Assembly: GCA_002500765.1 (NCBI GenBank)
Contig: DLSX01000130.1
Location: 654-64,653, forward strand
Reading direction: 5' to 3'
Origin: Neorhizobium sp. UBA7851
Lineage (GTDB): Bacteria; Pseudomonadota; Alphaproteobacteria; Rhizobiales; Rhizobiaceae
DNA length: 64,000 nucleotides
Below are positions 46,784-54,107 of the stretch, one piece after another; position 1 is the stretch's first letter; each line of letters begins with the position of its first letter. A program made the position numbers and the translations under genes. Below the pieces are notes generated by a model. The model worked only from the letters and a program-made list of their open reading frames with translations, had not been told where the DNA came from and did not search any database.

Positions 46784-48028
46784 TCACGCAACCGCATAAA
46801 GCGGGTTTTCCTTGCCCTGGAGGCGATCGACCATGAAGTTCGAGTACCATTCGACGAACTGCATGACACCGCCTTCATGCGCCTCGGAATAGGGCCCCGG
46901 CTCATAGGCCGGCGAGCGGATGCCGAAGGCATTTTCCTCGACGATCTGGCGGTCCTGATCGTTGGTCATGTTCCAGACATGGGTGAGCTGCTCGACATCG
47001 TAATCTACGCCTTCCACCGCATCCTTGTGGACCAGCCATGTGGTAGTGACCGCCGTCTCTTCCGGCCCGATCGGGATTACCCGGAAGGAGATCGCGTGGT
47101 CGACGAGCATATGGTTCCAGGTGGTCGGGTAATGGAACAACAGCATCGTGCCGATATGGGAGATCTGCACACCGTCGGACAACGAAAGCTGCACGGCACG
47201 CCTGCCATCCATCGTATAGCTTTCTGCCCCCTCGATAAGCGGCATACGGGCGACGCGGTATTGGCCATCGCTCGACAGAGTGAAGGTGCTCGGCAGGCCC
47301 GCCGCCTCGCAACGAAGCCAGTGTTCGGCGATCACAGGATCATCAGCAGCCCCCTGCACACCGCTTGCAGTCGGTGCTTCGGGGTAAGTGCGGCAGAGTT
47401 CGGGGTGATTGCCGGCGCAGTGATAACACTCCCGGTTATTTTCCCAGACGAGCTTCCAGTTGGCCTTCTCGATGATGGTGTTCTGGGCGGCAACCTTTGT
47501 TTCGGGCAGATGGTGCGGCGCCATATAGGGCTCGACGGTGGTGCGAACCGGCGCGAAATCCGGAGCCTCCGTCGCGAGACAGACAAAGATGTAGCCGGCA
47601 ACGACCTGGCAATGGACAGGCTTGAGGCCGAACTGCTTCTTGTCGAAATTCTCGCCCATGTGACGGGCCGACATCAGCGAGCCGTCGTGCTGGTAGGTCC
47701 ATTGGTGATAGGGGCAGACGAGACGGGTCGCGGATCCGGTTTCCTTGGTGCAGACGCGGTGGCCGCGATGGCGACAGGTATTGTGATAGGCGCGGATATC
47801 GCCTTCGCGGGTGCGGATGACGAGAACCGGATAATCGCCGATCTGCAACGTGAAATACATGCCCGCCTTGTTGATCTGGCAATCATGGCCGGCGAACAGC
47901 CAATCCCGATACCAGATGATTTCCAGATCGAGCTTGTAATAATCGGGATCGATATAAAAGGGCCGTTCCAGGCTGAAACCTTCGCGGCGGTTCTTCAGCT
48001 GCCGCAGAACCTGATTGTGGATGTCCAT
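46784..48028 (-). CDS. Rieske-type oxygenase alpha subunit (glycine-betaine demethylase-like)
   Basis: The 414-residue protein has a Rieske 2Fe-2S domain with CRHRGHRVC near residue 85 and CPYHQW near 105 (pattern CxH...CxxH). A catalytic domain with the mononuclear iron ligands follows (NRECYHCAGNHPELC near 205, Asp further on). Overall it resembles GbcA-type glycine betaine monooxygenases and related quaternary-amine demethylases, but the substrate is inferred. The matching reductase gene is not adjacent. The ATG at 48028 has GAGGAAG upstream; the frame runs on to 48184 through non-coding leader. A cobalamin riboswitch lies 103 nt upstream on the same strand. Confidence 0.87.
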   Translation of the reverse strand: MDIHNQVLRQLKNRREGFSLERPFYIDPDYYKLDLEIIWYRDWLFAGHDCQINKAGMYFTLQIGDYPVLVIRTREGDIRAYHNTCRHRGHRVCTKETGSATRLVCPYHQWTYQHDGSLMSARHMGENFDKKQFGLKPVHCQVVAGYIFVCLATEAPDFAPVRTTVEPYMAPHHLPETKVAAQNTIIEKANWKLVWENNRECYHCAGNHPELCRTYPEAPTASGVQGAADDPVIAEHWLRCEAAGLPSTFTLSSDGQYRVARMPLIEGAESYTMDGRRAVQLSLSDGVQISHIGTMLLFHYPTTWNHMLVDHAISFRVIPIGPEETAVTTTWLVHKDAVEGVDYDVEQLTHVWNMTNDQDRQIVEENAFGIRSPAYEPGPYSEAHEGGVMQFVEWYSNFMVDRLQGKENPLYAVA

Positions 48029-48130
48029 ATGCTTCCTCGCCATACAAGCAAGCTTCAGGGCATGGACAAGCCGGCGGCAATCAAGGCAGCCAATTCCCGT
48101 CCCGTGCGCCCTCCGCGACCGGTTTTCATC

Positions 48131-48336
48131 AAGCTCAGGCTGGTTTCCGGGCTGAGGAGTTGTCCCGCAAGGACTGCATGGCACCTTCCCGGGCGGCCGT
48201 TCGGCTCTGTCCCAGTGGCCGGGTCGCCCCTACCATGCCTTCAACTCCACCACCGTTGCGGGGGGCAGCGCCGGATAGATCTCTTCGACCCGCCGGCTTC
48301 CCAATTTTCCGTCTTCCCTAGCAAGACGGCACCTTG
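48131..48336 (-). promoter_or_regulatory. Cobalamin (vitamin B12) riboswitch
   Basis: Read on the minus strand this 206-nt region has the conserved cobalamin riboswitch blocks in order. They are AGGTGCC at 48334-48328, GGGAAGCCGG then ATCCGGCGCTGCC and CCCGCAACGGTG in the P3-P6 core (about 48302-48250), GGCCACTGG (about 48220-48212), CGGGAAGG (about 48190-48183), and the B12 box AGCCCGGAAACCAGCCT near 48153-48137, one base off the consensus I remember. The RNA would sense adenosylcobalamin. The next gene on this strand is the Rieske oxygenase. Near its start, TGCTT and AAGCA flank GAGG, so the ribosome site could be masked. Confidence 0.9.
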
Positions 48337-48501
48337 AACTTCATCACATTTAAGCGTGATGCCGGCTTGTCGCATAGGCGACATTGCGACATCGGCCACT
48401 GCATTGGCGACGACGAAAGACGACCAAAGAAAGCCCAGGAAACCGACTGTTAAGGTCTTGCTAATAGTGTTCGTCAAAATTCATTGGGAAGAGCCGCCAC
48501 C

Positions 48502-49110
48502 ATGCCAGGACAGCTCCGGTATTACGAGGTCAACAGGCAAAGGCCTTTGATGGTGCCGCCAAGCAGCGGCAATGCCCATACAGAATTTCTGCGCACCGGC
48601 AGAATTTCGCGTTCCCGTCCCATATGGGTCCCGGACGAGCGCCGTTATCTTACCCATGACGAGGTGGCCGAGAAGACGGGCAGGAAACTCGAAACTGCAG
48701 GCGAAGCCACGCATAAGCGGCTGAACAGTTTTCATCGATCGATCCATCTCCCGAAGATCATATTCCATCGCACACTCGAGGGTAGCCCGCATCTGGGCTA
48801 TTGCCACGTAACGGCGGCGCGCACCTTCTTTTCACAGGACGCGATGGTCAGCTGGTCTTTCTACATCGCCAACTTCTCCTCCGAGATTGGCGGCGACGAA
48901 GTGTTTTTCGCGCGAATAAACCCCAGGAATTCCCGCATGTATTTTGCCGTTGCGGTAGAAGGTGAAGCGGGCGAGCAGGCGCGGATCGATCGCAAATGGC
49001 GAAAGAACGGGCTTCTGTTCCAGACGAACAGCCCGCGCGAGGCTATGCGCAACGTGCTGATGCTCGGCGCCCCAAGCGCTGCCGTCCGCGAAATCATCAA
49101 AAGGCTTTGA
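48502..49110 (+). CDS. Hypothetical protein, function unknown
   Basis: I do not recognise this 202-residue soluble protein. It is basic at the N-terminus, with a segment YLTHDEVAEKTGRKLETAG that might be a short helix-turn-helix, and a mixed alpha/beta middle (MVSWSFYIANFSSEIGGDEVFFARI). There is no signal peptide. I chose the ATG at 48502, with GGAAGAG upstream; a TTG at 48484 is possible. Codon use looks normal. It is 31 bp before the threonylcarbamoyl-AMP synthase gene and may be cotranscribed with it. Confidence 0.55.
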   Translation: MPGQLRYYEVNRQRPLMVPPSSGNAHTEFLRTGRISRSRPIWVPDERRYLTHDEVAEKTGRKLETAGEATHKRLNSFHRSIHLPKIIFHRTLEGSPHLGYCHVTAARTFFSQDAMVSWSFYIANFSSEIGGDEVFFARINPRNSRMYFAVAVEGEAGEQARIDRKWRKNGLLFQTNSPREAMRNVLMLGAPSAAVREIIKRL

Positions 49111-49141
49111 AGCGCAGGCAGTCCGCTGTATTGACAGCGGC

Positions 49142-50134
49142 ATGACAGCCGAAATCATCGATATCATCCATGAGCCGCAGCGCGCCATCAGCGAGGCGAC
49201 CCGCGTGTTAAAAGACGGTTTTCCCGTCGCCATCCCGACCGAGACCGTCTATGGGCTTGCCGCTGATGCGACGCGGGCAGAGGCTATCTCGCGCATCTAC
49301 GAGACCAAGGGGCGGCCTCAGTTCAATCCGCTCATCTGCCATGTCTGCGATATCGAGATGGCCGAGCGTTATGCCGTGTTCGATCCGGTGTCGCGACGGC
49401 TGGCCGAAACCTTCTGGCCTGGTCCGCTGACTATCATCCTGCCGCTGAGGCAAGACAGCACCGTCCATCCGCTTGCAACCGCGGGGCTGGAAACGGTCGG
49501 GCTTCGCTGCCCGGAAGGTTATGCTAACGAGCTGATCCGCGCCTTCGACCGACCGCTTGCGGCGCCGAGCGCCAACACATCCGGCAAGATCAGCCCGACC
49601 GCTGCGCGCCATGTGATGGAAGATCTCGGCGACAAGCTTCAGCTCATCATCAACGGCGGTGTCTCACCGATCGGCGTCGAGTCGACGATTGTGCGTGTCG
49701 ATCCCGATACCGGTGCGATCCTGCTCCTGAGACCCGGCGGTCTGGCCGCAATGGAGATTGCCGACGTTGCTGGGCGTGATCTGCAGCGACGCGCCGGCCC
49801 TGCCGCCATCATCGAGGCACCGGGCATGCTTGCCTCCCACTATGCTCCGGGCGCCGCGGTGCGTCTCAACGCGACCTTGATCGAGCCGGGCGAAGCACTG
49901 ATCCGCTTCGGGAGCGTGTCGGTTACGGGTATGGAAAAGGCTGCGATCAATCTCGACCTCAGCCCGACGGCCGACCTTGCGCAGGCGGCGGCAAATCTGT
50001 TCGAATACCTGAAGCGCGCCGATGCCAGCGGTGCTGCCAATATTGCCGTGACACCAATCCCGAATGAAGGATTGGGCGAGGCGATCAATGACAGGCTTGC
50101 ACGCGCCGCCGCGCCACGGGACGGAGAGACGTAA
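49142..50134 (+). CDS. L-threonylcarbamoyladenylate synthase (Sua5/YrdC type)
   Basis: This 330-residue protein has the YrdC domain (ATRVLKDGFPVAIPTETVYGLAADA near residue 25, ETKGRPQFNPLICHV near 55, RCPEGYANELI) and a C-terminal Sua5 extension (about 215-330). It makes threonylcarbamoyl-AMP from threonine, bicarbonate and ATP, the precursor of the t6A modification next to the anticodon of ANN-decoding tRNAs. The long Sua5 form is used rather than short TsaC. It is followed 2 bp later by the FAD oxidase gene. Confidence 0.92.
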   Translation: MTAEIIDIIHEPQRAISEATRVLKDGFPVAIPTETVYGLAADATRAEAISRIYETKGRPQFNPLICHVCDIEMAERYAVFDPVSRRLAETFWPGPLTIILPLRQDSTVHPLATAGLETVGLRCPEGYANELIRAFDRPLAAPSANTSGKISPTAARHVMEDLGDKLQLIINGGVSPIGVESTIVRVDPDTGAILLLRPGGLAAMEIADVAGRDLQRRAGPAAIIEAPGMLASHYAPGAAVRLNATLIEPGEALIRFGSVSVTGMEKAAINLDLSPTADLAQAAANLFEYLKRADASGAANIAVTPIPNEGLGEAINDRLARAAAPRDGET

Positions 50135-50136
50135 TC

Positions 50137-51582
50137 ATGGATAGCGCGAAGGCAGGCTTGAAGATGGCACCGGAACTGATCGACCGCTTTGCTTCAATCG
50201 TCGGAGGCGCCAATGTGATCACGGATGCGGCTGGCCTTGCCCCGCATCTGCAGGAAGACCGTGGCCTCTATAAAGGCGCGTCGCCGATGTTGTTGAAACC
50301 TGCATCGACGCAGGAAGTCTCGGCTATCCTGAAACTCGCCAGCGCCACCGGTACGGCGATTGTTCCCCAGACCGGAAACACGGGCCTTGTCGGCGGGCAG
50401 ACGCCGCGTGCGGGCGGAAACGATATCATCGTTTCTCTCGCCCGGATGAACCGTATCCGTGACGTCGATCCGGTGGCGAATGTGCTGGTGGCCGATGGCG
50501 GCGCGATCCTTGCCGATGTGCAGAAAGCCGCCGAAGAGGTCAACCGGCTGTTTCCGCTGTCTCTCGGTTCGGAGGGCTCCTGCCGGATCGGCGGCAACTT
50601 GTCCACCAATGCCGGTGGCACGGCAGTGCTCGCCTATGGCAATATGCGCCAGCTTTGCCTCGGGCTCGAAGTCGTGCTGCCGACCGGTGAAATCTGGGAC
50701 GGGCTGCGTCGACTGAAGAAGGACAATACCGGTTACGATCTGCGCGACCTGTTCATCGGAGCGGAAGGCACGCTCGGCATCATTACCGGTGCAGTGCTGA
50801 AACTCTTTCCCCGTCCAGTCGGGCATCAGGTGGCATTCGCCGGCGTCGGCTCCACCGAAGATGCGCTCGCATTGTTCGACAAGGCGTCGACGCTTTGCGG
50901 CTCTGCGCTCACAGGTTTCGAACTGATGCCGCGGATCGGCATCGAGTTTACCACGCGCCATATCGAAGGCGTGCGCGATCCGCTGTCGGAACCGCATCCG
51001 TGGTATGTCCTGATCGATATTTCGACTTCGGATTCTGCTCAGACCGCCGAGGTAATGGTTCACGCGCTGCTGGAACAGGGTTTTGAGGCAGGTCTGGTCC
51101 GCGATGCGGTGATCGCAACCTCGGTCGCGCAGCAGAAAGCGCTCTGGACCATGCGCGAAAGCATGTCGGGTGCGCAAAAACCGGAAGGCGGCTCGATCAA
51201 GCACGACGTTTCGGTGCCGGTGTCGAAAATTCCGCAATTCATGGCCGAGGCCGAAAAGGCGGTTCTGGCCGCCATGCCGGGCGCACGTGTATGCGCCTTC
51301 GGCCATATGGGTGACGGCAACATCCACTACAACATTTCCCAGCCGGTTGGGGCCGACAAGCAGGCTTTCCTCGACCGCTGGCGCGAGATCAACGAGATCG
51401 TGCATACGATCGTGCTCGATGCCGGCGGCTCGATCTCGGCCGAGCACGGCATAGGCCAGCTGAAGCGGGACGAACTTGCGCATGTCCGCTCGCCGATCGA
51501 GATGGAACTGATGTACCGGATCAAGAAATCATTCGATCCGGCCGGCATCATGAACCCCGGCAAGGTCGTTATCGCTCCATGA
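50137..51582 (+). CDS. FAD-linked oxidase, D-2-hydroxyacid dehydrogenase type
   Basis: The 481-residue protein has an N-terminal FAD-binding domain of the vanillyl-alcohol oxidase type (PQTGNTGLVGGQTPRAGGNDI near residue 75, SLGSEGSCRIGGNLSTNAGG near 150) and a C-terminal FAD-oxidase domain (CAFGHMGDGNIHYNISQP near 390, SAEHGIGQLKRDEL near 435). Relatives oxidise D-lactate, D-2-hydroxyglutarate or glycolate; HGIG and GDGN are catalytic-domain motifs. The substrate is not fixed by sequence. It overlaps the ModE-like regulator by 4 bp. Confidence 0.9.
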   Translation: MDSAKAGLKMAPELIDRFASIVGGANVITDAAGLAPHLQEDRGLYKGASPMLLKPASTQEVSAILKLASATGTAIVPQTGNTGLVGGQTPRAGGNDIIVSLARMNRIRDVDPVANVLVADGGAILADVQKAAEEVNRLFPLSLGSEGSCRIGGNLSTNAGGTAVLAYGNMRQLCLGLEVVLPTGEIWDGLRRLKKDNTGYDLRDLFIGAEGTLGIITGAVLKLFPRPVGHQVAFAGVGSTEDALALFDKASTLCGSALTGFELMPRIGIEFTTRHIEGVRDPLSEPHPWYVLIDISTSDSAQTAEVMVHALLEQGFEAGLVRDAVIATSVAQQKALWTMRESMSGAQKPEGGSIKHDVSVPVSKIPQFMAEAEKAVLAAMPGARVCAFGHMGDGNIHYNISQPVGADKQAFLDRWREINEIVHTIVLDAGGSISAEHGIGQLKRDELAHVRSPIEMELMYRIKKSFDPAGIMNPGKVVIAP

Positions 51583-51959
51583 GCCATATCCGGAAAACCA
51601 CGATCCGCATCGATTTCGATATCGGCGTCAGGTTCGGGCCCGGAAAGGCGCAACTGCTCGAACTGATCGAGGAACATGGCTCCATCCGCGCCGCCGGTGC
51701 CTCGATCGGCATGTCCTACCGGCGCGCATGGCTTTTGGCGGACGAGATCAACCGAATGTTCCGCGAACCTTCAATCTCTACCCGTCACGGCGGCAAAAGC
51801 GGCGGCGGCGCCGGCTTGACCGAATTCGGCAAGGAACTCCTGTCACGGTATCGCCGGATGGAGGCCACCATGCTGAAGGCCGCCGATGAAGACCTGCAAT
51901 GGCTGTCGTCCAATATCGACGCAGCTTTCGCCCCCTTCGACAAAAAAGACGACAGCTGA
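51579..51959 (+). CDS. ModE-like winged-helix regulator (DNA-binding domain only)
   Basis: The 126-residue protein corresponds to the N-terminal DNA-binding domain of ModE: FGPGKAQLLELIEEHGSIRAAGASIGMSYRRAWLLADEIN, followed by the wing with GGKSGGGAGLTEFGKEL. The molybdate-binding C-terminal domains of full ModE are absent, so any ligand response must work differently. Stand-alone domains like this are common in alphaproteobacteria. It is translationally coupled to the FAD oxidase gene. Confidence 0.82.
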   Translation: MSHIRKTTIRIDFDIGVRFGPGKAQLLELIEEHGSIRAAGASIGMSYRRAWLLADEINRMFREPSISTRHGGKSGGGAGLTEFGKELLSRYRRMEATMLKAADEDLQWLSSNIDAAFAPFDKKDDS

Positions 51960-52184
51960 CGCCGCTATAGCTGTCCTTCCGACCTGCCGTATTGGCTGTC
52001 ACCCGGTTTTTCCACAGGCCCGAAACCCAAGCTGCAACAGCGTGTCCCGTCGCGATACGACTTCTACACACACTCACGCGTTCATTCTTCGGAAACCGCG
52101 ATAGTTGCGGCATTCGGTAACCATCCACCAAGGCAGGTTTTCCTTAACCGCGATTTTTAAGGGGTTTTCGTAAGCCCGCCGCCT

Positions 52185-52273
52185 AATGTGAGCCCATCAG
52201 AGGACAAAAGTCCCGCAGAGAAACCGAATACGGGCAACCGGAAACGGCTCTCAGGTAAAACAAGGGTAGCATT
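52185..52273 (+). promoter_or_regulatory. Glycine-riboswitch-like leader of the DUF6101 gene
   Basis: The 3' half contains CTCTCAGGTAAAA (52248-52260) and ACCGAATACGGGCAA (52223-52237), close to the two most conserved blocks of glycine riboswitch aptamers (CCGAAGGGGCAA and CTCTCAGGTAAAAGGAC). A matching fold can be drawn. The outer stem pairs 52185-52188 with 52270-52273 and 52192-52195 with 52264-52267. The inner stem pairs AGAG 52199-52202 with 52248-52251. Hairpins form at 52203-52212 and 52238-52247 (GAAA loop). The outer stem covers AAGGG (52262-52266), the likely ribosome site for ATG 52279. The two-base insert in the CCGAA block and CAAGG in place of GGAC deviate from consensus. Confidence 0.5.
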
Positions 52274-52278
52274 AAGCG

Positions 52279-52845
52279 ATGAGCAAAACCGTTCTGAAGC
52301 CCGAATGGGCAGGGTCGACATTGAGGCTCGATCCGTCTCGTTTTCCGCAGCAAATCACCTATGCGCTGCGCGAGACCTCAGGAGATGTCACGATCACCAT
52401 CGACGAGCGCGGCGCAGTGCTGCGCAAGATCCTTCCGGGTAGCGGCCTGCCGCTGTCCTTCGCCCTGCCGGCACGCGCCTTCAAGGGTGTAGCCGCCCGC
52501 GCGATCGACCATGGCGACGGCGAGGTCACCGTCACGCTCGAACTTCATCACGACGACCCGGATTTGTGCATCCCGCTTCTCGTCGCCCATGACCTCTGCG
52601 ACATCGCCGCTGACTGGCGCAGCTGGTCGGAAGCCTTCCGCATTCCGATGCTGATGGTCGAGGCCGATGGTGTTGCCCGCCCGCTCGAAAACCATATTGG
52701 CGATGTACGCGACCACGGCATGAAGCAGCGCCGCCGCCACTCCTATTTCGCCGCAAGGCGTCCCCGTTTCCTCGTTCGCCGCACGACTGGTACGCTTGGC
52801 GTTGCGATGAAGATCGAAGGCCGGGAAATCATCGCGCGCCGGTAG
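52279..52845 (+). CDS. DUF6101 family protein
   Basis: The 188-residue protein matches the alphaproteobacterial family I know as DUF6101, function unknown. A PilZ-like or beta-rich fold is suggested by alternating hydrophobic segments (YALRETSGDVTITIDERGAVLRKIL, VTVTLELHHDDPDLCIPLLVAHD). The C-terminus is strongly basic (GMKQRRRHSYFAARRPRFLVRR), so nucleic acid or phospholipid contact is conceivable. A riboswitch-like leader precedes it and a strong terminator follows, so it is a single-gene unit. Downstream ubiA is convergent. Confidence 0.75.
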   Translation: MSKTVLKPEWAGSTLRLDPSRFPQQITYALRETSGDVTITIDERGAVLRKILPGSGLPLSFALPARAFKGVAARAIDHGDGEVTVTLELHHDDPDLCIPLLVAHDLCDIAADWRSWSEAFRIPMLMVEADGVARPLENHIGDVRDHGMKQRRRHSYFAARRPRFLVRRTTGTLGVAMKIEGREIIARR

Positions 52846-52878
52846 GGCCGTCCCCTAAACCTGCAAGGCGCTGCGCGA

Positions 52879-52905
52879 AGCCCGGCTTTAACAAGCCGGG
52901 CTTTT
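52879..52905 (+). terminator. Terminator of the DUF6101 gene
   Basis: AGCCCGGCTT (52879-52888) pairs perfectly with AAGCCGGGCT (52893-52902) around a 4-nt loop, followed by T's. It lies between the convergent DUF6101 and ubiA genes. Confidence 0.85.
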
Positions 52906-52927
52906 TCCGTTGCTGATTTTCTGGACT

Positions 52928-53881
52928 TCAGAAAATGAGCGAGAGAACAAGGCCGGCAAAAAGGATCGCACCGACGCGATTGTTGGAGACGAACAGATCC
53001 CGGCACTGGGCGGGGTTGCGAATGTCCAGAATAAGAATCTGCCAACCCAGCATGACGGCCATGGTAATCAGCCCGACATAGGCGAAGAAACCTGCACCGG
53101 CCGCGATGAAGGCCAGAGACAAAAACAGCACCGTCACGCCGTAAAGGCCGACAAGGCAAGGCTTGGCGTTTTCGCCGAACAGACGAGCCGTGGAGCGGAC
53201 ACCGATCAGCTCGTCATCCTCGATATCCTGATAGGCGTAGATCGTATCGTAACCGATCGTCCAGGCAACGGCGCCGATATAGAGGAAAACCGGCGCCCAG
53301 GAGAGCGACCCGAAAATCGCCGCCCAGCCCATCAGCGCGCCCCAGGAAAAGGCAAGGCCTAAGAAAAACTGCGGCCAGTCTGTGAAGCGTTTGGCAAAAG
53401 GATAAATAGCGACGACGGCAAGCGAGGCGATGCCGAGCACGATCGAGAACGTGTTGAACTGGATCAGTACCAGCAGACCAACCAGCGCCTGCAGGACGAT
53501 GAACACCTTGGCGCCGAAACGGGACACGCGCCCCGACGGCAGCGGACGCGAGCGGGTGCGCGCCACTTCCATGTCGATCTCGTGGTCGACGAGATCGTTA
53601 TAAGTGCAGCCGGCACCACGCATGGCAACCGAACCGACAAACATCAGGAAGAGATAGAAGATAACCGTGCCTGCCGAAGGCTCCAGGCCATCTGGTGCGG
53701 CATCCGCCGCAAGAGCGATGGACCAGAAGCATGGCCACATCAGAAGCTGCCAGCCGATAGGCCGATCCCAGCGGGCAAGCTGGGAATAGCCCCACAGCGA
53801 TCGCGGCAGCACGCGATAGACAAAATTGTCGGAAGGAGCATCGGCCACGCGGGCGCCAAAATCGGGAGCGTTTGTCATCAT
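52928..53881 (-). CDS. ubiA: 4-hydroxybenzoate polyprenyltransferase UbiA
   Basis: The 317-residue membrane enzyme attaches the polyprenyl tail to 4-hydroxybenzoate in ubiquinone synthesis. It has the two Asp-rich motifs (NDLVDHEIDMEVARTRSRPL near residue 95 and GYDTIYAYQDIEDDELIG near 215) that bind the prenyl diphosphate through magnesium, and about eight or nine membrane helices. The two first codons are both ATG, so it starts at 53881 or 53878. Confidence 0.95.
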   Translation of the reverse strand: MMTNAPDFGARVADAPSDNFVYRVLPRSLWGYSQLARWDRPIGWQLLMWPCFWSIALAADAAPDGLEPSAGTVIFYLFLMFVGSVAMRGAGCTYNDLVDHEIDMEVARTRSRPLPSGRVSRFGAKVFIVLQALVGLLVLIQFNTFSIVLGIASLAVVAIYPFAKRFTDWPQFFLGLAFSWGALMGWAAIFGSLSWAPVFLYIGAVAWTIGYDTIYAYQDIEDDELIGVRSTARLFGENAKPCLVGLYGVTVLFLSLAFIAAGAGFFAYVGLITMAVMLGWQILILDIRNPAQCRDLFVSNNRVGAILFAGLVLSLIF

Positions 53882-53954
53882 GGTCGAGGTTCTAGCGCCG
53901 GGGATTTGGGGTGGTCAAGCGGGGGGATTAAGGGGCGAGCTTCCGTCGTTGCAG

Positions 53955-54092
53955 TTGCTCCTCATCCGCCTGCCGGCACCTTCTCCCCGCCCTGACGGGG
54001 AGAAGGACGCAAGCCGCAAACTCCCCACCCAATTGGGGCACCTCCCCTCGCCCCGTTTACGGGGAGAGGGCCAGGGTGAGGGGCAGCGACAA
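53955..54092. repeat. RIME/REP-like interspersed palindromic element
   Basis: This 138-bp intergenic element between ubiA and cfa contains nested palindromes. CTTCTCCCC pairs with GGGGAGAAG (about 53980-54004), CTCCCC with GGGG in the middle, and TCGCCCCGT with ACGGGGAGA near 54047-54068. The end motif CTCATCCGCCTGCCGG is shared in opposite orientation with the first bases of the window. The sequence AAGCCGCAA occurs at about 54011 and again at about 54091. Such elements are dispersed in rhizobial genomes. Here it may also act as the end of the ubiA or cfa transcription unit. Confidence 0.7.
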
Positions 54093-54107
54093 GCCGCAAC
54101 CGTGCCG

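Noticed and set aside
46760..48337. 525-residue open frame opposite the Rieske oxygenase
   Set aside because: It is antisense to clear Rieske motifs and runs into the riboswitch; there is no domain in its translation.
48241..48477. Minus-strand 78-residue frame with a signal-peptide-like start
   Set aside because: Its second half is the conserved core of the cobalamin riboswitch, and there is no ribosome binding site or family match.
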